The translations under genes and the position numbers were made by a program. This document shows, piece by piece, positions 55,849 through 64,000 of a DNA stretch of 64,000 bases. The first letter of the stretch is position 1. Every line of letters begins with the position of its first letter. The DNA lies in contig JACQEP010000016.1 of assembly GCA_016200485.1 (NCBI GenBank), forward strand, positions 1 to 64,000, read 5' to 3'. Below the pieces are notes generated by a model. It searched no databases. It worked only from the letters and a program-made list of their open reading frames with translations, and was not told the DNA's origin. The DNA comes from Gammaproteobacteria bacterium. GTDB taxonomy: Bacteria; Pseudomonadota; Gammaproteobacteria; Tenderiales; Tenderiaceae.

Positions 55849-58065
55849 ATGCCCGCCATGGCCAACCCCCCTACCATTTTGCGCGTCGCAATACCCTCAC
55901 CACTGTATCGCTGTTTCGATTATCTGCCGCCGCGCGATGGCAGTAACCCCAATCTGCAACCGGGCATGCGACTGCGACTGCCCTTCGGCCGCAGCCAGAC
56001 GGTGGGGATTTTGCTCGAGGTCGTCGACCATTCATCGATTGATCGCCAGCGCCTGCGCCCGGCCGAAGCGGTGCTGGATCAAACGCCGCTCCTTCCGCCG
56101 GACTTATTACATTTTTTGCGCTGGGCGGCGGACTATTATCACCACCCGCTGGGCGAGGTCATCGCCACAGCACTGCCAACGCGGCTGCGGCAAGGTGAGG
56201 CAGCGATTCCGGGCCAACGTTCACGCTGGCATTTGAGCGACATCGGTGCCGAACAGGACACCACTGCCTTGGCGCGCCGCGCAGTTCGACAGGCCGCATT
56301 GTTGCAGCGCTTGCGGGCCAACGACAATTGTCTTGCCGATGACGAACTGGACGACAGCGTCGATCGCAAAACGCTAAACCAACTCTGCACCAAAGGCTGG
56401 GCGCGCATCGAGCAGATTCCCGATCTGAAACACAATCATAACCCCAGTGACACACCGCCATCACTAAACCCAGCACAAGCCGCCGCCGTTGATACTGTGT
56501 GTGCACAGCTCGATAAATTCACGCCATTCTTACTTGATGGTGTGACGGGCAGCGGTAAGACGGAAGTGTATTTGCAAATCATCGCTCAAGTGCTGGCCTC
56601 AGGCCGACAGGCGTTAGTACTAGTGCCTGAAATCACACTGACCCCGCAATTGTTAATGCGCTTCGAGCAGCGTTTCTCGGCGCCGCTGGCGGTGCTGCAT
56701 TCCGGCTTAAGCGAACATGAACGGCAAAATGCCTGGCTTTACGCCGCTGCTGGCGATGCGGCGATTGTGATCGGCACCCGCTCCGCCGTGTTCACGCCGC
56801 TGGCGAAGCCGGGGGTAATCATTGTCGATGAAGAACACGACGCGTCGTTCAAACAACAATCCGGATTCCGCTATTCGGCCCGCGATCTAGCGCTGGTACG
56901 CGCGCAGCAATTGAATATTCCCATCGTGCTCGGTTCGGCAACACCGTCGTTTGAAAGTCTGCTCAATGTAAAACAGGGGCGTTTTCAACGCTTACATTTG
57001 CCGGATCGCGCCGGTAGCGCACAGGCACCGCGCGTGGAATTGCTCGATCTGCGACGACAGGTGATGCAGGAACAACTTTCCGAACCTTTGTTGCAACGTA
57101 TGCGACGGCATTTGGATGCGGGCGGCCAGGTGTTGCTCTTCCTCAATCGTCGCGGCTTTGCACCAACATTGATTTGCCACGAATGCGGCTGGACTGCGGA
57201 GTGTCGCCGCTGCGATGCGCACATGACGCTGCATCAGCAACAACGACACCTGCGTTGCCATCATTGCGGCAGCCAACGGCCATTGCCGCAACAATGCCCG
57301 AGCTGCGGCAGCGCCGATTTACGCGCCATCGGCAGCGGCACCGAACGCATCGAACAAACGTTGCAACAACACTTCCCGGACATTGGCATTTGCCGCATCG
57401 ACCGCGACAGCACCCGGCGCAAGGGCAGCCTCGAACAAATCCTCAGTGACATTCACGATGGTCGTAGCCGGATTTTGATTGGCACCCAGATGCTGGCCAA
57501 GGGCCATCACTTTCCTGATGTCACTCTGGTCGGCGTTCTCGATGGTGATCAAGGCCTGTTCGGCATCGACTTTCGTGCCGGGGAACGGATGGCGCAATTG
57601 ATCGTACAGGTCGGCGGTCGCGCCGGTCGCGCCGAACGTCCGGGTGAAGTGGTGATCCAGACTCATCATCCCGACCACCCGCTGCTGCAACGCTTGTGTC
57701 GCGAGGGTTACCACGCCTTCGCCGAAGATGCCTTGGCCGAACGCGAAACCGCCGCTCTGCCGCCCTACCAATACTTGGCGGTATTACGGGCGGAAGCAAG
57801 CCAGCGTGAAGCCCCGTTGGCATTTTTGGAACAGGCACAGGCCTTGGCTGCCGGGATCGGGCACGCCGGTGTCGAACTGTTCGGACCACTGCCCGCACCG
57901 ATGGAACGCCGTGCCGGAAAATTCCGAGCCCAATTGCTGCTGCAAGCCCCTCGCCGAGCCACATTGCATAAGCTGTTGGATATCTGGACGCCACGATTAT
58001 CGGAATTGCCAACGGCGCGCAAAGTCAGAATGTCGCTGGATGTGGATCCGATAGATTTGTTGTAA
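55849..58065 (+). CDS. priA: Primosomal replication-restart helicase PriA
   Basis: 738 residues, typical length. An N-terminal 3'-DNA-binding domain (about 8-110) is followed by Walker A GVTGSGKTEVYLQ (about 230-242), Walker B VDEEHDAS, and a zinc-binding region with four CxxC pairs (CHEC, CRRC, CHHC, CPSC; about 440-490). The second helicase domain has the QMLAKGHHFPDVTLV and GRAGRAERPG motifs. It restarts stalled replication forks. GAGGG lies seven bases before ATG 55849. It is followed by an RHS fragment rather than its usual neighbours. Confidence 0.96.
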   Translation: MPAMANPPTILRVAIPSPLYRCFDYLPPRDGSNPNLQPGMRLRLPFGRSQTVGILLEVVDHSSIDRQRLRPAEAVLDQTPLLPPDLLHFLRWAADYYHHPLGEVIATALPTRLRQGEAAIPGQRSRWHLSDIGAEQDTTALARRAVRQAALLQRLRANDNCLADDELDDSVDRKTLNQLCTKGWARIEQIPDLKHNHNPSDTPPSLNPAQAAAVDTVCAQLDKFTPFLLDGVTGSGKTEVYLQIIAQVLASGRQALVLVPEITLTPQLLMRFEQRFSAPLAVLHSGLSEHERQNAWLYAAAGDAAIVIGTRSAVFTPLAKPGVIIVDEEHDASFKQQSGFRYSARDLALVRAQQLNIPIVLGSATPSFESLLNVKQGRFQRLHLPDRAGSAQAPRVELLDLRRQVMQEQLSEPLLQRMRRHLDAGGQVLLFLNRRGFAPTLICHECGWTAECRRCDAHMTLHQQQRHLRCHHCGSQRPLPQQCPSCGSADLRAIGSGTERIEQTLQQHFPDIGICRIDRDSTRRKGSLEQILSDIHDGRSRILIGTQMLAKGHHFPDVTLVGVLDGDQGLFGIDFRAGERMAQLIVQVGGRAGRAERPGEVVIQTHHPDHPLLQRLCREGYHAFAEDALAERETAALPPYQYLAVLRAEASQREAPLAFLEQAQALAAGIGHAGVELFGPLPAPMERRAGKFRAQLLLQAPRRATLHKLLDIWTPRLSELPTARKVRMSLDVDPIDLL

Positions 58066-58149
58066 ATGGGAACGCGGCCATCCGAAATGACGTAGATGGG
58101 TTATCCCGTTGTCCTTTCTTCTTTCCCCTTTTCCCTTTAATCTGTGCTC

Positions 58150-59760
58150 ATGTTCAACGACCTCCCTGAATCGGAACACTCACTCGCGGCATGGTCTGTT
58201 CTGCGCCGCCTGCAATCGCGCACCTACCCCAACGGCGTCAAAACCAGCTGGCAATATGAAGCCGACACCGGCCGCCTCAAAAGCATCACCCATAACAAGT
58301 CAGACACCAGCCTGATCTACAGCGACACCTTCACCTACGTCCCCAACACCACGCTCTACAGCCGCATCACCCGCACCACGGCCAGCAGCGTCAGCAACAC
58401 CGACTACACCTACGACGGCAACCAGCGCCTCGAAACCGTCACCGAAGCCGACGGCCGCAACACCGTCTTCGTCTACGACGCCTTCGGCAACCGCACCCAG
58501 GAGACCATCACCAATCTCAACAACCCCGCCGCCAGCGGCGGCACGCCCAAAGCCTACGGCGTCTATCGCTACGCCTACGACGGCAATCGCCTGCAAACAG
58601 TTTATTACACACCGCCCGCCGGCAGCGAAGCCGTGCAGAAACAACTCACCTACGACAGCGTCGGCCGCATCCAAACCCGCAGCCACGCCACCAACGGCCT
58701 CACCACCTACACCTGGGATGACCGCGGCTATTTGATCAAACTCCAAAAACCCGGCACCACCGTTGACTACGCCTACAACGCCCTCGGCGCCCGCGTCAGC
58801 AAAACCGTCAATGGCCAAACCACAAAATACCTCACCGCCCCCGTCTTCGGCATGAACCACGTGCTGATGGAGCTCGACAGCAACAACAGCGTCACCGCCC
58901 GCCATGTCTACGGCGACCATGAACCCCTGGCCGAAGAGATCGGCGGCGCCAGCCAATACCTGCTCCCCGGCGGCAGCACCGGCAACATCACTCATGCCTT
59001 AAGCAGCAGCGCCGCCGTCATCAACGAATACCGTTACGACGCCTTCGGCAGCCGCACCCTCGTCAGCGGCAACACCACCACCCGCCACGGCTACACCGGC
59101 GAGGAATACGATGCCAACACCGGACTCCTGTACCTGCGCGCCCGTTACTACGACCCGCAGCTCGGCCGATTCATCAGCGTCGATCCGTTCCTCGGCCGCA
59201 TGGCGGAACCGGCGACGCAGAATCGGTATGTGTATGTGATGAATAATCCGCTTTCGTTTGTGGATCCGAGAGGGTTGGCGTCGATTGAGGCGTGCGGCGA
59301 TGCATTTTCAATCGGTGGGGCTGGAGGGTGTGCGATTCTCGATTTGGCAACTCTAGACGTTTATTCCAAAGTGATGCCTGGTTTGGGCAATAGCAGCGGG
59401 TATTCTCTGATGTTGTCTACGGCCACCCCGAGTAATGGCGTCACATTGGAAGGTACGGTAGGTGGTCGGCTCTATGGTCCTATACATGGAGCATTAACAG
59501 CGTCTGCTAACCTGACTGAGTTTAACGAAAGAGGTTTGGCATTTGCAGCGCCATCTTTGGTTGACGATAAGAGAAATGCTGATTTATCACTTGGTCTCGC
59601 CTGGGGAGAGGGAACGATTGCGGGCGGAACTGCGTACACAGAGAAGAAGTTCAATTTAATAGAAGAAATTGATAAGCAACACTATAGCGCGAATGAGTGG
59701 GTGAGATCAAAACTCGATCCAACATATAGTCCACCACCCTCAGTGTGTAGGTACAAATAA
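58150..59760 (+). CDS. RHS-repeat protein fragment with variable C-terminal domain (candidate toxin)
   Basis: About 536 residues from ATG 58150. It starts inside the RHS region (YD-type repeats such as YEADTGRLKSI, YDAFGNRTQE), lacking the secretion/N-terminal parts, so it is an N-terminally truncated or displaced gene. The core ends with GLLYLRARYYDPQLGRFISVD and NRYVYVMNNPLSFVDPRGL (to about 378). After this the composition changes sharply, becoming more AT-rich, to an unrelated domain of about 160 residues (SIEACGDAFSIGGAGGC ... PPPSVCRYK). This is the polymorphic-toxin position. The domain resembles no nuclease I know. Its stop overlaps the start of a small membrane protein (59760), probably its immunity partner. 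Confidence 0.8.
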   Translation: MFNDLPESEHSLAAWSVLRRLQSRTYPNGVKTSWQYEADTGRLKSITHNKSDTSLIYSDTFTYVPNTTLYSRITRTTASSVSNTDYTYDGNQRLETVTEADGRNTVFVYDAFGNRTQETITNLNNPAASGGTPKAYGVYRYAYDGNRLQTVYYTPPAGSEAVQKQLTYDSVGRIQTRSHATNGLTTYTWDDRGYLIKLQKPGTTVDYAYNALGARVSKTVNGQTTKYLTAPVFGMNHVLMELDSNNSVTARHVYGDHEPLAEEIGGASQYLLPGGSTGNITHALSSSAAVINEYRYDAFGSRTLVSGNTTTRHGYTGEEYDANTGLLYLRARYYDPQLGRFISVDPFLGRMAEPATQNRYVYVMNNPLSFVDPRGLASIEACGDAFSIGGAGGCAILDLATLDVYSKVMPGLGNSSGYSLMLSTATPSNGVTLEGTVGGRLYGPIHGALTASANLTEFNERGLAFAAPSLVDDKRNADLSLGLAWGEGTIAGGTAYTEKKFNLIEEIDKQHYSANEWVRSKLDPTYSPPPSVCRYK

Positions 59761-60050
59761 TGAGTCGGCAGGATATCCAGCAGCTTCTGGTATTGATCGT
59801 TGTTTTAGGTTCGATTGTTGCAATTGCTACTGATTTGGTCGAAGAGTTTGTATTGATCGGTGTATGGTTAGTCAATGTAGGGGCGTTTTTTGAATTTTTA
59901 TGGGCAATTAAGAAAAATGTGCCGTTTCCATATTATATGGGTTACGGCGAAAAATATTTCGGGCGCAAATTTTCGACTATTTTTGGATACGTAATTTTCT
60001 TAACTATTTTCACTTTGTTGCTTATTGTGACGGTAGGGTATTTTCTTTGA
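59760..60050 (+). CDS. Small membrane protein, candidate immunity protein of the RHS C-terminal domain
   Basis: 96 residues with three likely membrane helices (about 8-25, 28-50, 72-96: LVLIVVLGSIVAIATDL, LIGVWLVNVGAFFEFLW, IFGYVIFLTIFTLLLIVTV). Its ATG shares one base with the RHS stop codon. The position directly after an RHS variable domain and the same low-GC composition suggest an immunity gene. A membrane-located immunity protein would fit a toxin that acts on the membrane or cell wall; this is inference. Confidence 0.6.
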   Translation: MSRQDIQQLLVLIVVLGSIVAIATDLVEEFVLIGVWLVNVGAFFEFLWAIKKNVPFPYYMGYGEKYFGRKFSTIFGYVIFLTIFTLLLIVTVGYFL

Positions 60051-60100
60051 ACGCGCGTAAGGCGCACTAATTACGATGTAAGACGCCAATAACTGAAGCA

Positions 60101-60192
60101 AGCGTAGCCCGGATGAAGTGAAACGGAATCCGGGACTGACGATAGGATAAACGATAAATACCTCGATTCCGCTACGCTTCATCGAGGCTACA
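60101..60192. repeat. Inverted repeat cluster of the CGTAGCCCGGATG type
   Basis: AGCGTAGCCCGGATGAAG ... GGAATCCGGG, with CTTCATCGAGGCTAC in opposite orientation at the right end. This common dispersed repeat type lies between the immunity candidate and the truncated exported protein. Confidence 0.5.
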
Positions 60193-60263
60193 TTGAATGT
60201 ACGAACACGAACACCACAACAAACAACAACACAACCGGCGTGGCCGGTCCTGGGGAAAGAAGT

Positions 60264-61010
60264 ATGAAACACGCTGAGATGACGACCACCCAATTCAAAC
60301 TCAACACCCTCGCCCGCGCACTGCGCGTCGCGGCGATCAGCGCCGGGATGGTGTGGAGCGCGGGGGCGGGGGCGGCGGAGATGTGTTCCATCGGCGACGG
60401 AGGGATCGTCAATTCAACATCGAATACGCCGTCCAACTTCGCCGGCGTCACCCTTAACAAAACCCTGACCCTGCTCAACCAAGTCAACAACATCCGTGGC
60501 GCGACCTATGATCCGGTCAAGGGCGAAGTGGTGTTTGTGGGTGAAGGCGCGGTTCAGGGGGTGATCGACATGGACGATCTGGTGGTGGCGATCAATTCCG
60601 TCTTCGCCATGAATCAGGACCCCGGCATTACCTTCTATACGGCGGATACCGCCCGGGCTTATCAGACCGGATTGTGGGATGTCACCTACTTCGGCGCCAC
60701 TCGCAACCGCAACTTCGGCCAGATTCTGTTCGAGGCCGATTATCTGCTTAAACAACTGTCACTGGGGATTGCCGAGAACGGCGCATTGCTTCAGACCGCA
60801 TATCCGGGCTTGCCCAGTGATTACAAAGGTTTCGCCGAGCGCATGTTCAAGGACAACCTGACGCTGCAAGATAACAGTGGCAATGCGCTGTCGGTGGAGT
60901 TCTGGTTTGCCCCCAAGGCGGTGACGCTGGCCAAGACGGATGCGACAGAGGGGAGCCAATCGTTTGTGTTCCGTGAAGCAGACATCGTAGGTCGGGTTAG
61001 CGTAGCGTAA
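60264..61010 (+). pseudogene. Exported protein gene truncated at its 3' end by a REP element
   Basis: About 248 residues from ATG 60264, after GGGGAAAG. A signal peptide (RVAAISAGMVWSAGAGAAEM) is followed by a soluble domain (FAGVTLNKTLTLLNQVNNIRGATYDPVKGEVVFVGEGAVQG). The last residues (IVGRVSVA) are encoded by the REP sequence GTAGGTCGGGTTAGCG, so the original C-terminus has been cut off. No family is recognised. Confidence 0.6.
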
Positions 61011-61017
61011 CCCGACA
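60988..61017. repeat. REP-like hairpin at the left side of the RAYT gene
   Basis: GTAGGTCGGGTTAGCG plus TAGCGTAACCCGAC forms a hairpin with a small loop. It starts within the truncated gene and ends 15 bp before the transposase ATG. Confidence 0.75.
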
Positions 61018-61032
61018 TGATATGTCATTGAA

Positions 61033-61569
61033 ATGAGATACCGGCGTGTATTCATCCCCGGAGGATCGTTCTTTTTTACTCTCGTAACAGAGGAACGCCG
61101 TCCATTGCTTTTGAACGCGACGACGATTGACGTGTTGCGCGCGGCTTTTCGCGCGGTGCGCGCCAGGCATCCCTTCGAAATAGATGCGATCGCGGTGCTC
61201 CCTGACCATCTGCATTGTATCTGGACCCTGCCGCCTGGCGATGCGGATTTCTCCAGACGCTGGCGCCTGATCAAGACCTGGTTTACCAAACATTGCGACC
61301 CGGCGTTGCGCATCGCCCCGAATCGTTCCCGTGCCACAAAGCAGCAACAGGCCATCTGGCAACACCGGTATTGGGAGCATGCCTTGCGGGATGAAGCAGA
61401 TTTTGTCCGCCATGTGGAATACATTCATTACAACCCGGTGAAACATGGGTATACGTCATCACCCTTGGCATGGCCCTATTCCAGTTTTCACCGCCACGTT
61501 GGGGAAGGGATATATCCCGCGGATTGGGGACAGGCCTCATTGGATTTCGAAGGTGTTGGGCATGAGTGA
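61033..61569 (+). mobile_element. REP-associated tyrosine transposase (RAYT, Y1/HUH family)
   Basis: 178 residues. The N-terminal RAYT pattern MRYRRVFIPGGSFFFTLVTEERRPLL is followed by the HUH motif LPDHLHCIW (H59/H61) and the catalytic Tyr region VEYIHYNPVKHGY (Y130). RAYTs mobilise or propagate REP elements as single-stranded DNA. REP-like ends lie on both sides, and the same family is scattered over the window (22.7, 24.3, 26.6, 27.2 kb). The gene looks intact. Confidence 0.92.
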
Positions 61570-61579
61570 GCGGCTAGGT

Positions 61580-61639
61580 CGTCGGGTTACCCTAAAGGAC
61601 TAGGACTTTCAGTCCGTCGCGCCCGCTAACCCGACCTAC
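61580..61639. repeat. REP-like element at the right side of the RAYT gene
   Basis: GTCGGGTTAC ... GCTAACCCGACCTAC is the reverse orientation of the left element, with a longer middle (AAAGGACTAGGACTTTCAG). The two elements frame the transposase, about 0.6 kb in all. Confidence 0.7.
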
Positions 61640-61725
61640 AATACTGTCGCTCTGTTGCGCCGCCTCCTCCGGCAAGGGATAATTGCCCGCTAATCGTGTA
61701 TTTATCGCTGAGAACCCCAAGCTCC

Positions 61726-63486
61726 ATGAAACAACATTTGCAACAGCTCGTTACCCAGGCCATCCGCACCCTGCAACAGAACGGCACCCTGCCCGGGGGG
61801 TTGGATGCCACCCCGTTGCTGGAGCGCTGCCGCGATCCGCGCCATGGCGATTTCGCCTGCAACAATGCGCTGATGCTGGGCAAGGCCGCAAAACAGAATC
61901 CACGCCAGCTGGCGGAAAAGCTGATCGCCGCATTGCCGACATCGGATCTGGTCGCCAAGATCGAGATTGCTGGCCCAGGCTTTATCAATTTCACGCTTAA
62001 ACCAGAGGCCTATCAGGCGGCGGTCACGGATGCGCTGGATCAAGGCAACCGCTTTGGCCGTTCGAGCGTGGGTGCGGGTAAGTCTATTCAAGTTGAATTC
62101 GTTTCCGCCAACCCGACCGGCCCGCTGCATGTCGGCCACGGCCGTGGCGCAGCTTATGGCGCTACCGTCGCCAACCTGCTCGCCGCTGTGGGCTTTAACG
62201 TCCATCGCGAGTATTACGTCAACGACGCCGGACGGCAGATGGATATCCTCGGCACCAGCATCTGGCTGCGGTATCTGGAACAATGCGGCGAGAAGTTCAC
62301 CTTCCCCAGCAACGGCTACAAGGGTGAATACGTGCGCGAGATTTCCGGCGCGCTCTACAAAATGCGTGGCATCACATTGCGCCACTTCGCCGACGAAGTG
62401 TTTGCCGATATCCCCGCCGATGAACCGCAGGGCGGCGATAAAGAAATCCATATCGATGCCCTGGTGGCGCGGGCGAAAAATCTGCTTGGTGCCAGCGCCT
62501 ATCGCGAAGTGTTTGATCTCGGTCTCGACACCGTGCTGGCCGACATCCGCCAGGATCTGGAAGAATTTGGTGTCACCTATGATCAGTGGTATTCCGAACA
62601 TTCGCTGACCGAATCCAATGCTGTCGAACGTACCCTGCAACGCTTGCGGGATAATGGTTTTGTTTATGAAAAAGACGGCGCGCAGTGGTTCCGCTCCACC
62701 GAATTCGGTGATGAGAAAGACCGCGTCGTGGTGCGCGAGAACGGCCAGATCACCTATTTCGCCTCTGATATTGCCTATCACATGGACAAGATGGAGCGCG
62801 GTTTTGAGCGTGTGATCGACATCTGGGGCGCCGATCATCACGGTTACGTACCGCGCGTCAAAGGCGCGCTCAAGGCACTGGGCGATAATCCGGACAAACT
62901 CGACGTGCTGCTGGTGCAATTCGCCATTTTGTATCGCGGCGGCGAACGGGTGCAGATGTCGACGCGCTCAGGCCAGTTCGTAACACTGCGCGAATTACGC
63001 GCTGAAGTCGGCAATGATGCCGCGCGTTTCTTCTATGTGATGCGCAAGTGTGAGCAGCATATGGACTTCGATCTTGATCTGGCTAAGTCGCAATCTTCCG
63101 ACAATCCTGTTTATTACATTCAGTATGCTCATGCCCGTGTCTGTAGCGTGCTGCGGCAATTGACGGAAAAGGGCTTTAGTTACGATGCGGCCCAAGGCCG
63201 TGCCAGCCTGCATTTGCTGCATGAAGCCCACGAACAGACGCTGATGATGAATCTGTCGCGTTATTCTGAAATCCTTGAGATGGCGGCGCTCAATCACGAA
63301 CCGCACCAGCTGGCGCATTATCTGCGTGATCTGGCCAATGATTTTCATGTCTATTACAACTCGCATCAGTTCCTGGTCGACGAGGCGGCGCTGCGCAATG
63401 CACGTCTTACCTTGATTCAAGCCGTGCGCCAGACTATTAAGAATGGCCTTGAGCTGCTCGGCGTCAGCGCGCCGGAAAGCATGTAA
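61726..63486 (+). CDS. argS: Arginyl-tRNA synthetase
   Basis: 586 residues from ATG 61726; the in-frame GTG at 61696 lacks support. It is a class I synthetase: the HIGH-type motif HVGH (135-138, [15 protein letters not shown]) is followed by the KMSKS counterpart MSTRSG and the C-terminal anticodon-binding DALR domain ([11 protein letters not shown]...). It charges tRNA-Arg. The SPOR-domain gene follows 6 bp later, as in Pseudomonas. Confidence 0.96.
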   Translation: MKQHLQQLVTQAIRTLQQNGTLPGGLDATPLLERCRDPRHGDFACNNALMLGKAAKQNPRQLAEKLIAALPTSDLVAKIEIAGPGFINFTLKPEAYQAAVTDALDQGNRFGRSSVGAGKSIQVEFVSANPTGPLHVGHGRGAAYGATVANLLAAVGFNVHREYYVNDAGRQMDILGTSIWLRYLEQCGEKFTFPSNGYKGEYVREISGALYKMRGITLRHFADEVFADIPADEPQGGDKEIHIDALVARAKNLLGASAYREVFDLGLDTVLADIRQDLEEFGVTYDQWYSEHSLTESNAVERTLQRLRDNGFVYEKDGAQWFRSTEFGDEKDRVVVRENGQITYFASDIAYHMDKMERGFERVIDIWGADHHGYVPRVKGALKALGDNPDKLDVLLVQFAILYRGGERVQMSTRSGQFVTLRELRAEVGNDAARFFYVMRKCEQHMDFDLDLAKSQSSDNPVYYIQYAHARVCSVLRQLTEKGFSYDAAQGRASLHLLHEAHEQTLMMNLSRYSEILEMAALNHEPHQLAHYLRDLANDFHVYYNSHQFLVDEAALRNARLTLIQAVRQTIKNGLELLGVSAPESM

Positions 63487-63492
63487 GCCGCT

Positions 63493-64000
63493 GTGAAAGA
63501 TTACAAAGGCAGCTCCAGCAAAGGCAAGTCCAAGAGCAAACCGCGCGGCAAAGGCCGAGGCGGCAGTAGCACACCTGGCTGGGTGATGCTGGTCACTGGC
63601 TTGGTGATTGGCGGACTGGTCGGTGTTGGCGCTTACCTATTTATTAAAAAAGACGGCACTCCGCAATCAGACACTAAAACGGCTGCCGAAACCAAACCTG
63701 TCTCCAAAGCACAGCCTGCTGAAAGCTCCAAATCAAAAGCTGAAGCCAGAAAATCTATACCAGAGAAACCGCGCTTTGAATTTTATACTTTGCTACCGGA
63801 ACAAGAAGTTGTAATTCCGGACAACGAAATACGCGAACAACAACAGCGCATCGCTGAAAAACAAAGCGGCAAGTACGTTATCCAGGTCGGCTCATTCCGC
63901 CACAAGGAAGACGCTGACAGCCTCAAGGCTAAACTTGCCTTCCTTGGCGTCGAGTCCAGTATCGATAGCGTTTCCAGCAATGAGGAAACCTGGCATCGTG
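63493..64000 (+). CDS. SPOR-domain (FtsN-like) cell-division protein, 3' end outside the window
   Basis: 169 residues visible, incomplete. GTG start at 63493 (VKDYKGSSSKGKSKS), a very basic cytoplasmic N-terminus, one membrane helix (about 36-55, WVMLVTGLVIGGLVGVGAYLF), then a Ser/Lys-rich linker and the beginning of the SPOR domain (YVIQVGSFRHKEDADSLKAKLAFLG, about 136-160). SPOR domains bind denuded septal peptidoglycan. The motif EFYTLLPEQEVVIP is shared with FtsN-like proteins encoded after argS in other Gammaproteobacteria. Confidence 0.9.
   Translation, partial: MKDYKGSSSKGKSKSKPRGKGRGGSSTPGWVMLVTGLVIGGLVGVGAYLFIKKDGTPQSDTKTAAETKPVSKAQPAESSKSKAEARKSIPEKPRFEFYTLLPEQEVVIPDNEIREQQQRIAEKQSGKYVIQVGSFRHKEDADSLKAKLAFLGVESSIDSVSSNEETWHR

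Noticed and set aside
61702-62919. Long antisense open frame (405 codons) opposite argS
   Set aside because: It mirrors the high-GC codon pattern of argS, has no recognisable domain, and overlaps a clearly functional gene.
1-64000. CRISPR array or tRNA/rRNA genes
   Set aside because: No regularly spaced direct repeats and no tRNA-like TTCGA arm with matching stems or rRNA sequence were noticed on reading both strands; a dedicated scan was not possible.

Overview
The window looks like chromosome from a gammaproteobacterium, probably a sulfur-oxidising chemolithoautotroph. Supporting genes are phosphoribulokinase (36388-37257, Calvin cycle) and a Sat-type ATP sulfurylase (14993-16210). The housekeeping blocks also fit: ubiE-ubiJ-ubiB, hslV-hslU, priA, and argS with a SPOR protein. 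The lineage and lifestyle are inferred from gene content, not proven. I see no rRNA, tRNA or CRISPR array.

Layout. 1-1.8 kb: a 3'-end hairpin/terminator, a DJ-1 family gene, and a compact CI/Cro-like repressor pair with three matching operators, probably a phage remnant. 1.9-6.2 kb: an ABC transporter operon (ATPase, FtsX-type permease, HlyD-type adaptor). 6.5-13.6 kb (minus strand): ubiB, ubiJ, ubiE, a DUF971 gene, hslU, hslV, and an Hpt-REC-REC-GGDEF protein. 13.8-17.7 kb: an EF-hand-like protein, sat, and a Do-family protease. 18.1-23.5 kb: a split class II ribonucleotide reductase (nrdJa/nrdJb). Its large subunit carries two LAGLIDADG inteins, and its leader has NrdR-like boxes, a DnaA box and an attenuator-like hairpin. 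22.7-27.2 kb: an islet of small accessory genes between REP-like repeats. 27.4-33.1 kb (minus strand): a four-gene operon that looks like a complete exopolysaccharide synthesis/export machine. It has a GT2 synthase, a zinc-ribbon protein with a degenerate GGDEF that keeps the c-di-GMP I-site, an HlyD-type adaptor, and a TolC-like channel fused to a TIM-barrel domain. 33.4-36.1 kb: a zinc metallopeptidase, a lipoprotein and an Omp85-family protein. 36.4-37.3 kb: phosphoribulokinase. 37.4-45.9 kb: an eight- or nine-gene envelope operon of TPR proteins/lipoproteins, ExbB, two ExbD and an AgmX/PglI-type TonB-like protein, resembling gliding-type (Agl-Glt) energy transducers. 46-55.5 kb: a TauE/SafE permease, a chemoreceptor gene broken by an exact 19-bp tandem duplication, a 1284-aa FAD/Fe-S oxidoreductase, a cNMP-binding/rhodanese fusion, a YqaA-like protein and hemJ. 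55.8-64 kb: priA, an RHS fragment with a variable C-terminal domain and a candidate membrane immunity gene, a truncated exported protein next to a REP-associated transposase (RAYT), argS, and the start of a SPOR-domain gene.

The strongest candidates for something new are the polysaccharide operon (27.4-33.1 kb), which looks like a one-piece c-di-GMP-gated secretion system, and the ExbBD/TPR operon (37.4-45.9 kb), in which one of the two ExbD proteins has lost its proton-carrying Asp. The twin-intein ribonucleotide reductase with its layered leader and the RHS-CT/immunity pair come next.
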